A DNA stretch of 32,210 nt, from positions 1 through 32,210 of the forward strand of contig REGQ01000044.1 in the NCBI GenBank assembly GCA_004134985.1, read 5' to 3'. The first letter of the stretch is position 1. Each line of letters starts with the position of its first letter. Under the pieces are notes generated by a model, which made no database searches, was not told the origin of the DNA, and saw only the letters and a program-made list of their open reading frames with translations. Shown piece after piece: positions 15,564 through 23,398 of the stretch. Origin of the DNA: Paenibacillaceae bacterium (lineage in GTDB: Bacteria > Bacillota > Bacilli > Paenibacillales > Paenibacillaceae). The position numbers were made by a program, and so were the translations under genes.

Positions 15564-16637
15564 CTATTTGGCCGCAAATAGCAATTGCTCCGCTTTCCAA
15601 TGCAGTTCCCATACGTTGCAAGTTTGATTTCCCAATATAATACTCGTTGCATCGAATTGCGGGTAATAAGCCAACATTGCCGCTACGCCCGCATTCGAGC
15701 CTTCTTTCATCATACGGATCAGTTGGCCTTCATGGGTGTAGATAAAGTGAAAGCCGTAGCCTGTTATTTCCTTTCCCCATTCAAACGTTTTCGCCAGTGC
15801 ACATTGCGGTTTCATCATTTCCGCTGTCATCGCTGTAGATAACAGCTTTCCCTGTGCCAGGGCGCGCATAAACCGGTCAAGATCGCCTACTGTCGTAAAT
15901 GCGCCCCCATCGGAAGTGCCAATCGGCGGAAAGGAATAAATGTTTTTGCGCCATTGCACTTCGTTATTCTCTTCGTATACGGCAGCATATCCTTCTGCTA
16001 TCGGTGCATTGCCGTCATCTTTGGCAGCGAAGGAAGTGTCATTCATTTCGGCCGGACGGAAAATATGGTCTGTCACATAGTCGCGATAGCTTGCTCCGGT
16101 CACTTGTTCAATCGCTAGTCCAAGCAGCACGTAGGCACAGTTGTTGTAGCTGACCTGCGTTCCCGCCTTGAATTTGGGCGCTTTATAAGCAAATTGCGGC
16201 AGGAAGTCGCGGCAATTCCGAATCGCATAATTGGGCTTGTCGATAAACAGCGCTTCGTAACTCTCCCCTTCTTCCTCGTCCGCATCATCGGCAATGCCGG
16301 ACGTATGATTGAGCAGTTGAGCGATGGTAACATCCGCGGAAATTTGGGTGCCTCCCAGGTCGATGATGTCGGTTATGCGATCATCCAATTTTAGCTGGCT
16401 CTGATCGACAAGCTGCAGCACGGCTGCTGCGGTAAACAGTTTCGTAACCGATGCGGTATCAAACATGGTATTCATTTGATTCGGCACGTGGAATCCCCGA
16501 TGAGCCAAGCCGTATGCCCGCTCCAACAGAATACGGTCACTTTCCTTCATTAAAGCTGCTCCTGAAAAATGATGATTTGCCGCGTATTCATCGAACAAAT
16601 CGACAAGTTGATTTTGGATTGGACGGTCCATTCCCAT
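15564..16637 (-). CDS. Serine hydrolase, beta-lactamase/class C penicillin-binding-like
   Basis: A protein of 357 residues with no signal peptide, so it is probably cytoplasmic. The SxxK motif is SVTK at 63-66 (TASVTKLFTAAAVLQL) and the YxN motif is YNN at 164-166, both well placed for the beta-lactamase (PF00144) family. KFKAGTQVSYNNCAYVLLGL and LLNHTSGIADDADE are also typical. The KTG-equivalent near the end is less clear. Enzymes of this group include esterases and D-aminopeptidases; the true substrate is unknown. AAAGGGGG lies upstream of the ATG. It converges with the ABC operon and seems to be a single gene. Confidence 0.93.
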   Translation of the reverse strand: MGMDRPIQNQLVDLFDEYAANHHFSGAALMKESDRILLERAYGLAHRGFHVPNQMNTMFDTASVTKLFTAAAVLQLVDQSQLKLDDRITDIIDLGGTQISADVTIAQLLNHTSGIADDADEEEGESYEALFIDKPNYAIRNCRDFLPQFAYKAPKFKAGTQVSYNNCAYVLLGLAIEQVTGASYRDYVTDHIFRPAEMNDTSFAAKDDGNAPIAEGYAAVYEENNEVQWRKNIYSFPPIGTSDGGAFTTVGDLDRFMRALAQGKLLSTAMTAEMMKPQCALAKTFEWGKEITGYGFHFIYTHEGQLIRMMKEGSNAGVAAMLAYYPQFDATSIILGNQTCNVWELHWKAEQLLFAAK

Positions 16638-16786
16638 TTTGCATTCCCCCTTTGATGACGTACCTCTTGATTTTACTATTTATCTCGGGAATGTAATTGT
16701 AAATGACGGTTATAATCATTCCTTGCACAACAATGCAAAATCAGTACTTGACGCGTCAGGTTATGCTGGCCGAACTTTTCTGCTTT

Positions 16787-17371
16787 TCATGTATCTGTTT
16801 GCTTGAGTGATGCCAATAGTTTTACGATGGTATTTTTCCGGATGAGCGGGTTTTTAAAGTGGCTGATACCGTTGATGCATTTGGCTTTGGCCGGGTAAGG
16901 CAGTTGGTTGAAAATATCGTATGCTTCCTGATCCTGCGCAAATGCTTGCATGAAATCGTCCGGAATGTTCAGCTTGATCTCTCTGCAAGCATAAATATCA
17001 TCAATGAACAGTTCCATATAGTGCGTAATTTCCCCATCGGGTGTGTACGTGTTCATAACGCCAAACTCAGGATCATAATAAACGCCATCGTAAAACAATA
17101 CACTGTGGTTGTAATCATAAAACCTGACCAGCAAAATACATAGGGGCGGAAGCGTATCAAGGGAGTGAACAGCGCGCCAGCTCATGTAATCGATTTTGCA
17201 CTTTTTCAACGCCTTGTACAAGCTCGCTGAACCCTGCCCCGTCTTCCGCCCCATGACAGCGATTGCTTCTTCAATCGTAATTTGGGCGACCATCGCCAGA
17301 CAAGCCTCATCACAAGTGTAAAAATCGGGCTGCGGCACGTAAGTAATCGTAAATGTATTGATGCGCTCCAC
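16787..17371 (-). CDS. C39-like cysteine protease domain fused to a YdeI/OmpD-associated (OmdA) domain
   Basis: A protein of 194 residues. Residues 8-125 resemble the peptidase C39 fold: Q14 and C20 in PQPDFYTCDEACLAM have the right spacing for oxyanion-hole Gln and catalytic Cys, H89 lies in YNHSVLFYDG, and D100 lies in YYDPEFG. Residues 134-190 (LNIPDDFMQAFAQDQEAYDI, FKNPLIRKNTIVKLL) match the pattern of the YdeI/OmpD-associated family, named for bacteriocin protection. No signal peptide is seen. I know of no characterised protein with this order. The start is GTG, five bases before the stop codon of the upstream XRE gene, with GAGG touching the start, so it is probably coupled to that gene. 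Activity and role are unknown. Confidence 0.8.
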   Translation of the reverse strand: MERINTFTITYVPQPDFYTCDEACLAMVAQITIEEAIAVMGRKTGQGSASLYKALKKCKIDYMSWRAVHSLDTLPPLCILLVRFYDYNHSVLFYDGVYYDPEFGVMNTYTPDGEITHYMELFIDDIYACREIKLNIPDDFMQAFAQDQEAYDIFNQLPYPAKAKCINGISHFKNPLIRKNTIVKLLASLKQTDT

Positions 17372-17375
17372 CTCA

Positions 17376-18257
17376 CTAACGGATTATTCTTGAATTATTT
17401 TTTTCATATCCTTTAAGCGACTCAATGTAGGCTTTCCTATGCCAATCGTTCGAATCATTCGGATAGCCCAACTCTTGGCTGATGACAAGATGATATTGCT
17501 GGAATAAATCGTTCGGTGTCATGGAGTGGTAGTGGCTTTGAATAATTCGTCGGTCTGCATCAAGCAAAGAGATAACAGTCACATGAGGTTTAACTTCAAT
17601 ATGAAAGGTTTGCCAGACGTTATAGTGAAAACATTTGTGGGCTTGCTGCAGCTCCATGCCACTAACTTCGCTAATAAACTGTCGGTCTTCACCGTAATTT
17701 CCCCCGCGCGCCGCTACCCGAATAGCATTCGAACTGGTCTTATCGTACAGCCACAGCTCCATAATGCCATCAATATCCCCCAGCGGCTTGAATGATAGCT
17801 CTACGACGGTATTGGGAATTAAGGCAATTGTCTCCTTGCTCGCAATCCCCCTTCGCTTGCAGGTTGGCGTGTCAGAGGATTGAATCAGTATTGCTTCCTT
17901 ATTATCGACCAAGGCAGGCTTGAGTGTCTGAGGCATTCCCGCATAATTGGGAACAAACTCAGCATCTTCCCAGTGATCAAGGAGAGAATCTGTGAAATCA
18001 TAGCTGAAAATAAGCGAATCGGCTGTGCTGTTGAACGGGGCTGCTTTGACAATAAGCAGTTCATTCATCGACAGGCTCAGCACATACCCCAAGGCCGGCA
18101 GTATTGAAATATCCGGCAGCGATAACCCCTTTTCCCATTTGGATACCGCTTGTGCGGTGACATTCAGCATTTTCGCCAAATCTTCCTGCGTCATGCCGTT
18201 TTGTTTGCGGCTTCTTGCAATGCCTTCTCCAATAGCTGTTGAATCAATCAATTCCAA
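17376..18257 (-). CDS. XRE-family regulator with a C-terminal lectin-like beta-sandwich
   Basis: A protein of 293 residues. Residues 8-65 are a lambda-repressor-type helix-turn-helix (IARSRKQNGMTQEDLAKMLN, VTAQAVSKWEKGLSLPDISI). Residues 80-285 are rich in beta-strand patterns (SLIFSYDFTDSLLDHW, TVVELSFKPLGDIDGIMELW, VWQTFHIEVKPHVTVISLLD) that remind me of concanavalin/laminin-G-like folds; this is inference from strand spacing. It is followed by the C39/OmdA gene and should be cotranscribed with it. The start is TTG with GGAGG four bases upstream; a second TTG at 18251 with ten-base spacing is equally possible. The beta domain may sense a ligand that controls the pair. Confidence 0.85.
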   Translation of the reverse strand: MELIDSTAIGEGIARSRKQNGMTQEDLAKMLNVTAQAVSKWEKGLSLPDISILPALGYVLSLSMNELLIVKAAPFNSTADSLIFSYDFTDSLLDHWEDAEFVPNYAGMPQTLKPALVDNKEAILIQSSDTPTCKRRGIASKETIALIPNTVVELSFKPLGDIDGIMELWLYDKTSSNAIRVAARGGNYGEDRQFISEVSGMELQQAHKCFHYNVWQTFHIEVKPHVTVISLLDADRRIIQSHYHSMTPNDLFQQYHLVISQELGYPNDSNDWHRKAYIESLKGYEKNNSRIIR

Positions 18258-18347
18258 TCGACCTCCATATGTATGCTTGGCTTGCTATCGTTTAGTATAA
18301 AGGGGCCGCCTATGAAAATATAGCAACTTGTGGAAAAGATCATTCAA

Positions 18348-18368
18348 CTGCTGGTTGAAAACCAGCAG
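18348..18368. repeat. Nine-base-stem hairpin
   Basis: CTGCTGGTT (18348-18356) and AACCAGCAG (18360-18368) are perfectly complementary around a three-base loop. No T-tract follows on either strand, so it is not a clear terminator. The GC-rich block begins directly after it. Confidence 0.6.
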
Positions 18369-18394
18369 ACGGCGAATGGCCGAGCGCGCGGGAC

Positions 18395-18506
18395 GGGCGC
18401 GCGACTGTTCGGGCGCGCGACTGTTCGGGTGCGTGGGGGACGGTCGGGGGCCAGCGGCGCGAAACGGCCAAGAGCCGCGGGACGGGCGGGCGCGCGGCTG
18501 TTCGGG
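18395..18506. repeat. GC-rich direct repeats, three copies
   Basis: GGGCGCGCGRCTGTTCGGG occurs at 18395-18413, 18411-18429 and 18488-18506. The first two overlap, giving a 16-base tandem. Copies two and three are both followed by TGCG. The base composition differs sharply from the flanking genes. Confidence 0.85.
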
Positions 18507-18531
18507 TGCGCCGAGACCCGCAGTTATCTAA

Positions 18532-18661
18532 GCGGACAGACGTTCCGCTATTTTCCCATTTTTGGGTGCTTTGCACACTTTGGCGGACAGACGTTCCGCT
18601 ATTGCCCTCTCAAACCCTCAAAATTGGCTAATTTGCAGCATTTAGCGGAACCAGTGTCCGC
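18532..18661. repeat. Three small dispersed inverted repeats (GCGGA...TCCGC)
   Basis: GCGGACAGACGTTCCGC occurs twice (18532-18548, 18583-18599), and a related copy GCGGAACCAGTGTCCGC lies at 18645-18661. All share GCGGA and TCCGC arms around seven bases. The third copy resembles the reverse complement of the first two. They look like a genome-dispersed intergenic repeat family. Confidence 0.75.
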
Positions 18662-18810
18662 GAAACTTAATAAAACCCCCTGTTTGTCACAAATAACGGA
18701 TCCTCTGGCCGCCAAATTTACCGACACGCTCAATACCCTATTAACCCATTACCGCTCGATATCCTATTACCCACTACCCTCCGATACCCTATATGGAGGA
18801 ACTGAATGAC

Positions 18811-18853
18811 AAACAAGCCGAAGCATCATACCCATTCCTACTCCGGCTTGTTT
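18811..18853. terminator. Possible terminator hairpin after the crystallin/Vps62 gene
   Basis: AAACAAGCCG and CGGCTTGTTT form a perfect ten-base stem around a 23-base loop. The stem ends in T-rich arms on both sides, but no long T-tract follows. It lies about 160 bases after the stop codon of the gene ending at 19014. Confidence 0.35.
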
Positions 18854-19013
18854 ATTGTGATCCTATTCTGTTAAACTTTCGTCACAAGCAAGCCCCGCCC
18901 TTCAGTGCGAAAAAGCAGCTCTATCAGCAAAATGATCGACTGCCAACCCCGTTCCGACGGCACACCTGCCTCTTAGACTAACAATACGTTGTTCATCCAT
19001 GGTCCCTCGTATC

Positions 19014-20513
19014 TTAGTCCAACAACACATCATTCAGCAACGAGCCTTTGTCCTGCGGACCCGTTGGACCGTCAGCCAGCAAAGGCTGCCCGAAGAAGCT
19101 GCCTTGCCTAGGATTGCCGAAGCGATAGACTGCGCCGCTGGCTTCATTTTCAAAATCTCTGCTGAGCCAGTCCGGGAAAGGATTGCCCAGTCCTACACCT
19201 GTTCTTTGGTTAGGGAAGTATTGGAATGCCTGAATGTTGTTCCATGTATCCCAAGCCGTTCCCTGATTCGTTACGTCGATCAATTGGACGACGACCAGAT
19301 CTTTGTACACGTGGCTGCCCGGATCTTTCCACATCCCATGCGATCCAAACGCAGAATAGGCCACAAGGTGCGTACCATCGATCTTGTCTACTTCATCCCA
19401 AGGATAGACCGTGCTGAAGGAATGGGACCCGTACAATACTTGCACCGGCTTCACATAATGCGTGTTGTTATCCTCAAACTTCGCCAATCTGACCGTGACG
19501 CGCTCCCAGTCCCCGACATGATCGCCTACCTCGGTCCCAAGCACCGTTTTGCCCAGGTCATAAGGGCTGAACTGGAAGTAAACCAAATCTATATTTTGAT
19601 ACTCCTTCTCCACCCAGAAGGAATAGATCGGCGCATTCGCCAAATCCCCTGAGAAGTAAGGCAGCTTCAGATTGTAGGGATCAAGCGGTGTTTTTGTTTT
19701 GTGTTCATACTTCCCAGAAGTCGGATTTAGATAGCGGTCTACATAGGGGAAGGTATATTCCACTGATGAGGGGAAATAAACCTCGCCTTGCGCAAACCAA
19801 ATTCGCGGTGCAAACGCTTCCAACAGTTCGCGTTTAGACACATCGCTGTAGGCATTGCCTGGCACGGCGATGCTCTTGGCATCCACAGGTGAAATTTTCT
19901 CGACCTTCAAGCTGGATACCGAATCATTAAAATCGAACAAATAAATCGCATCTTCCGTCAAAACTTTGGAGGCTCCCGAGAAGCTGTGATCTTTATACAA
20001 CGTAACTTTGTAACCTGGCCTTACCCGCATAGAAGAAATTTTATCGTTACCGACACCCGCATTGATTACATCCCAGTTATGCTCCCCAACGTCAAACTGC
20101 TGCTCCACGCCTCCGTACGGCGAATCAGCGTAAGCAATGACCGGCAGAGCAGGCGCGCCGATTATCTCCACCTTTAGACTTGAAGTCACATCATTGAAAT
20201 AATCGAGCCATTCGGCATCCCTGGTCAGCACATAGCTATCCCCGGAATATTTGGCATCCTTATACAGCGTGACCCGATAACCAGGGGCAACACGAACAGA
20301 AGAAATCGTATCATTGCCTACACCGGATCTCAGAACGTTCACATCATGAAAGCCAACTTCAAAGCTCTGTGCCGTCCCGGTAAAATCTCCATCTTTATAC
20401 ACCGTAACCGGCGCAGGATCATCTGCATAAGCCAGCTCTTTCTTGACCAGGATACCTGAAGCGGACATCACTACAATTAACGAAACGAGAATCCAAAGTT
20501 TGAATTTTCTCAC
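19014..20513 (-). CDS. Secreted protein with two beta/gamma-crystallin domains and a Vps62-like domain
   Basis: A protein of 499 residues with a Sec signal peptide (hydrophobic core 7-23, likely cleavage after AYA at 30). Two beta/gamma-crystallin domains follow (about 35-117 and 125-206). Each carries two Ca2+-binding motifs of the form N/D-N/D-x-x-S/T-S: NDTISS (67-72), NDVTSS (107-112), NDKISS (156-161) and NDSVSS (196-201). From about 224 to 480 comes a region like fungal Vps62 (KRELLEAFAPRIWFAQGEVY, GDHVGDWERVTVRL, SAFGSHGMW). The start is GTG with GGAGGAG seven bases upstream. It stands alone between gene-free regions. A Ca2+-stabilised extracellular or envelope role is inferred; no enzyme activity can be assigned. 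Confidence 0.88.
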   Translation of the reverse strand: MRKFKLWILVSLIVVMSASGILVKKELAYADDPAPVTVYKDGDFTGTAQSFEVGFHDVNVLRSGVGNDTISSVRVAPGYRVTLYKDAKYSGDSYVLTRDAEWLDYFNDVTSSLKVEIIGAPALPVIAYADSPYGGVEQQFDVGEHNWDVINAGVGNDKISSMRVRPGYKVTLYKDHSFSGASKVLTEDAIYLFDFNDSVSSLKVEKISPVDAKSIAVPGNAYSDVSKRELLEAFAPRIWFAQGEVYFPSSVEYTFPYVDRYLNPTSGKYEHKTKTPLDPYNLKLPYFSGDLANAPIYSFWVEKEYQNIDLVYFQFSPYDLGKTVLGTEVGDHVGDWERVTVRLAKFEDNNTHYVKPVQVLYGSHSFSTVYPWDEVDKIDGTHLVAYSAFGSHGMWKDPGSHVYKDLVVVQLIDVTNQGTAWDTWNNIQAFQYFPNQRTGVGLGNPFPDWLSRDFENEASGAVYRFGNPRQGSFFGQPLLADGPTGPQDKGSLLNDVLLD

Positions 20514-20811
20514 AATTTAACTCCTCCTCTGGTTTTTACTGTTCCTACATCTCCCTGCAAGCATTAACAGACTCAAAGCAGCAGTTCAAACTTGAACAGG
20601 CTTCGCCCCCTCTGCCTCTTATTTGTAATGTCAATGATATACATCACATATATTAAGGATAATTTATGTTATTGACATATACAATTGATTATATAAAATT
20701 TTACAAAAATCTGAAAAACAATTGGCAATACCCTTTTTTCATTGATACAGCTTCGAGAGGTGCAATCCCCGCCTCCTTCCCGTGAAGGAGAACTGTAGTA
20801 GTAGGCAGAGC
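20514..20811. other. AT-rich upstream region of the crystallin/Vps62 gene
   Basis: About 300 bases without a supported gene. The part at 20620-20700 is strongly AT-rich and probably holds the promoter, but no -35/-10 pair stands out. A seven-base-stem hairpin (CTCCTTC with GAAGGAG) lies at 20773-20790. Confidence 0.5.
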
Positions 20812-20850
20812 AAAAAACCGCCCGTCACTCCAAGGAATGACTGAACGGTT
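20812..20850 (-). terminator. Rho-independent terminator after the DUF378 gene
   Basis: Read on the minus strand, AACCG and CGGTT form the base of an imperfect hairpin with an inner GTCA/TGAC stem, and TTTTTT follows directly. It lies about 85 bases after the DUF378 stop codon. Confidence 0.65.
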
Positions 20851-20933
20851 CTTCGCTTTGCTTCTGATGGCTGTGCAATCGCGGCCTATGAACCGGCCTA
20901 ATCGGACTACAGTTGCGGTTAGGATTGCTTCCG

Positions 20934-21137
20934 CTAGTTTTTGCTAGTTAATTTCGAGAAAAGTGTGAGAGCGTAGAGCGCGGCGACACCGACGACAATA
21001 TATATGATCCGCGATCCAATTTCTTCTGTCCCTCCGAAGATTTCACTGACGACGTCATACTTGAACAAGCCAACAGACAACCAGTTCAAACCACCGATGA
21101 TGATCAGAATAAGACTGATAATGTTGAGTACCTTCAT
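20934..21137 (-). CDS. DUF378 small membrane protein
   Basis: A protein of 67 residues with two membrane spans: NIISLILIIIGGLNWLSVGL at the start and IIYIVVGVAALYALTLF near the end. The GGLNWL(S/T)VGLF pattern and the length are those of DUF378 (YuzA-like) proteins of Firmicutes. Function is unknown. AAGGAGG stands ten bases before the ATG. It has its own terminator and seems to be a single gene. Confidence 0.93.
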   Translation of the reverse strand: MKVLNIISLILIIIGGLNWLSVGLFKYDVVSEIFGGTEEIGSRIIYIVVGVAALYALTLFSKLTSKN

Positions 21138-21291
21138 TTAGAAACAGCCTCCTTAGCAGGGTTTGCCTGCCTTTTTTGGTGCAACTGTCTGACGGAGGTA
21201 TGCTGATTCATGGCTGTGTACTATAGGTGTATGAGAAGCGGCGGCCTGTTATGCCATACAAGCTGTGGTTTTCGCGGCAACCCTCTACAGT

Positions 21292-21999
21292 CTAACACCT
21301 TACATGCTTGCGTTTAAAACCGATCCGACCTTTATCTATCGCCTTTTGAATATTAACAGAAGCATTCAAAAACTTGCTTTTTGCCGTACCGCGGTTAACT
21401 TCTACCGGGCCTACTTCCTTCGCAATTTCGACCGCTTTATCATGAAGTGGCCGATAAGATACCCCCACAGTAAAGATGAAATTGTTCATCGCATATTTCG
21501 TTCGTTCGGGAGCATCATGGATCGTATTTTTTACAAGTTCCAACATAGCGGCGAGTTTCACTTCGGAAAACTCACTGTCCGAACGATTGCCAAGCAGCCA
21601 GCAGTAACAGTTCCAGCCCGCCGACATCTTCAGCTCGATGTCGCTCTCAATCCACTTATCAGCAACTTCTTGCGCAATATCCGTTTCTGCCAACGTTACT
21701 GCAACCACAAAATCCGATAGCATATAAAAATAAGCGCCATCTATCCACCGTTCAAAATCCGCCTCCGTCATTGCTTTCGGGTCCGCGATCACCCCGGCAA
21801 AGTACATAGCGTCGTAATTCCCTGTCGCATAGAGCTGCTCGGCCAATGGTTGATTTAGTTTGATTTTCCTGAAGATAGGCTTCATTCCGCCAGTAGCTAC
21901 GCCAAAAAGCGGTTCGTGCGCGCCATTGGCCTGGTATATCTTCTTAGTACGTTCCTTGCCGAGAGCTTCAAGCTCTTGCATGACCGTTTCCAAATCCAT
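21292..21999 (-). CDS. DNA alkylation repair protein, AlkD-like HEAT-repeat family
   Basis: An all-helical protein of 235 residues. It starts MDLETVMQELEALGKERTKK, then HEPLFGVATGGMKPIFRKIK, the usual entry of AlkC/AlkD proteins, and continues with helical pairs such as LAEQLYATGNYDAMYFAGVI and EVADKWIES. The family removes bulky or positively charged alkylated bases through a HEAT-repeat cradle. The active-site Asp and Trp cannot be fixed with certainty; WIDGAYFYMLSDF (85-97) is the likely area. The start is ATG at 21999 with AAAGGAAG upstream; the frame is open for another 33 codons without a ribosome site. Confidence 0.85.
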   Translation of the reverse strand: MDLETVMQELEALGKERTKKIYQANGAHEPLFGVATGGMKPIFRKIKLNQPLAEQLYATGNYDAMYFAGVIADPKAMTEADFERWIDGAYFYMLSDFVVAVTLAETDIAQEVADKWIESDIELKMSAGWNCYCWLLGNRSDSEFSEVKLAAMLELVKNTIHDAPERTKYAMNNFIFTVGVSYRPLHDKAVEIAKEVGPVEVNRGTAKSKFLNASVNIQKAIDKGRIGFKRKHVRC

Positions 22000-22124
22000 T
22001 ATTCCACTTCCTTTAGGATCGTTTTTCGTTATTTGCGCTTTGATCGCATTGCTGTTAGTTGTTGAGGCTGCCATCTTCAGCATACCGCTTATACCCATCT
22101 GATTCTAGTGCATATTAATTACAT

Positions 22125-23066
22125 TTACGCGGAATTTTCGATCAGGGCGCCGATTTTCCGCTGCACAAGCCTGAGCTCCGCATGGGCATCCTCCGTCTTG
22201 CGCGCCACCTTGTGCACGATGCTTCTGACCTGATGCAGCTTATCCAGCATTTGCCGCTGCGAGGTCTGAATGCGTCCCTGAACGATCCAGTCCGCGATCA
22301 AGCCGTCAAAGAAGAAGTCGGCGAACGTTAGTCTGCCCCCGATATCGATCTCGACCTGCACATCGCGGTTAACGTCCTTCAACTCCTCGGCGAAGCGGCG
22401 CAAGCCCTCCTGCGCGACATGAATAGCCACGCGGGCGTCGTCGATGCGTTGATGCTTGGCCATGGTGACCAGCGCCCCGCCTCCCAGAAGATCGAACGTC
22501 CCCCAGTTTCCTGCCGATTCCAGCAAGCCGGATGCCCGCTCCAGCTCGGAGACGACGCTATTGCCGAGACGCTGCGCTTCATCGAGCTCCTTGCAATTGG
22601 CCGACAATGCGCTCTCCTGCTCGGTCAGATTCTCCAATTGCTCCGCCAACTCGGGGTAATCCGTCATGATGAGATTCCGCTTGTCCTCCAGCAACAGCTC
22701 GTATTGGCGATCCGCTTGACCGATATCGGCCAGCTTCGCGATCTGCTCCACCTTTTCCCCCTCGAGATCCCGGAGCGTATCCTCCGCTTCCTCCAGCCGC
22801 AGCTTGGCGACCAACGCTTCCTCTTCCTCGCGGGTGAGCCGCTTCTGCTTGCCGCCGAGCAGCGTCAACAGCATCGTCCCCAACGTCAGCTTGCCCAGCC
22901 GCTCCACATCTTGCTCTTCCTTGTACAGCTGCTGCTGCAGCGTCTTCACCTTGTATTTGGCTTCTTCGATTTCCAGCTGAATCTGCCGCAATCGTTCATT
23001 GCCGTTATGCTGGTACCTGGCAATCAGCTTGTATTCCGCCAATCGTTCATTAATTTGCGCGAGCAT
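22125..23066 (-). CDS. Conserved coiled-coil protein of unknown function
   Basis: A soluble protein of 313 residues that I do not recognise. Residues 20-95 and 108-200 are charged heptad-rich helices (LRQIQLEIEEAKYKVKTLQQ, RLTREEEEALVAKLRLEEAE), so a long coiled coil is likely. A compact motif, SAGNWGTFDLLGGGALVTMA, lies around residue 205 and is followed by KHQRIDDARVAIHVAQEGLR. The first coiled coil is broken by a short hydrophobic piece (LGTMLLTLLGG). The start is ATG at 23066 because AGGAGG lies ten bases upstream; the longer frame to 23192 has no such site. The neighbours give no hint of its role. Confidence 0.82.
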   Translation of the reverse strand: MLAQINERLAEYKLIARYQHNGNERLRQIQLEIEEAKYKVKTLQQQLYKEEQDVERLGKLTLGTMLLTLLGGKQKRLTREEEEALVAKLRLEEAEDTLRDLEGEKVEQIAKLADIGQADRQYELLLEDKRNLIMTDYPELAEQLENLTEQESALSANCKELDEAQRLGNSVVSELERASGLLESAGNWGTFDLLGGGALVTMAKHQRIDDARVAIHVAQEGLRRFAEELKDVNRDVQVEIDIGGRLTFADFFFDGLIADWIVQGRIQTSQRQMLDKLHQVRSIVHKVARKTEDAHAELRLVQRKIGALIENSA

Positions 23067-23192
23067 AATTAATCCGCCTCCTGACAGTCTCTCATTCGAT
23101 AATCGGCGCATGAATGGCAATGCTTTGGTCGTTTGCGCCAACCTTCCCTGGTTCGATCCAAACCGTATCCACTTGATCCTGCAGCATATCAT

Positions 23193-23393
23193 CTACGCTC
23201 CTTCGTCACACGACCGCTCAATGGCCCCCTCAGCGGCTCTTCCCGTTTCCATACGTCCGGAACCCGAGAAAGGTTGCATGCGATAATAGTTCGTAACCAT
23301 TCCCGGGAATCCCGCCAAGGAGAGTGCCATGAAGATAAACGAAGCGATAAGCAAGGCATACGAGAATCGTGTTAGGTTCGCCGTCATCCCCAT
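23193..23393 (-). CDS. Doubtful small membrane ORF after the locus B kinase
   Basis: An open frame of 66 residues starting five bases after the stop of the sensor kinase gene. It has one hydrophobic span (FSYALLIASFIFMALSLAGF, about 10-29) and a polar tail. No ribosome binding site precedes the first ATG; the second ATG has only GGGG touching it. It could be translated by coupling to the kinase gene, or be chance. Confidence 0.3.
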   Translation of the reverse strand: MGMTANLTRFSYALLIASFIFMALSLAGFPGMVTNYYRMQPFSGSGRMETGRAAEGAIERSCDEGA

Positions 23394-23398
23394 TGTTG

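Larger units (their letters stand above)
18258..19013. other. Gene-free, repeat-rich region of about 750 bases
   Basis: No gene is supported here. It holds a hairpin at 18348-18368, a very GC-rich block with three copies of a 19-base element (18395-18506), three small inverted repeats (18532-18661) and a further inverted repeat (18811-18853). Open frames across the block translate to low-complexity Arg/Gly/Ala text and are not credible proteins. Confidence 0.7.

Noticed and set aside
15555-15578. Small inverted repeats between the permease and serine hydrolase genes
   Set aside because: The stems have six or seven pairs, one overlaps the hydrolase stop codon, and no T-tract follows, so a terminator is not supported.
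18330-18809. 159-codon plus-strand frame over the GC-rich repeats
   Set aside because: The translation follows the DNA repeats (Gly/Arg/Ala low complexity); there is no ribosome binding site and no recognisable fold.
18999-19652. 217-codon plus-strand frame opposite the crystallin/Vps62 gene
   Set aside because: It is antisense to a gene with signal peptide, repeats and ribosome site; its own sequence has no family features.
22419-23072. 217-codon plus-strand frame opposite the coiled-coil gene
   Set aside because: Its Leu/Gln-rich text is the antisense image of the heptad-rich coding strand.
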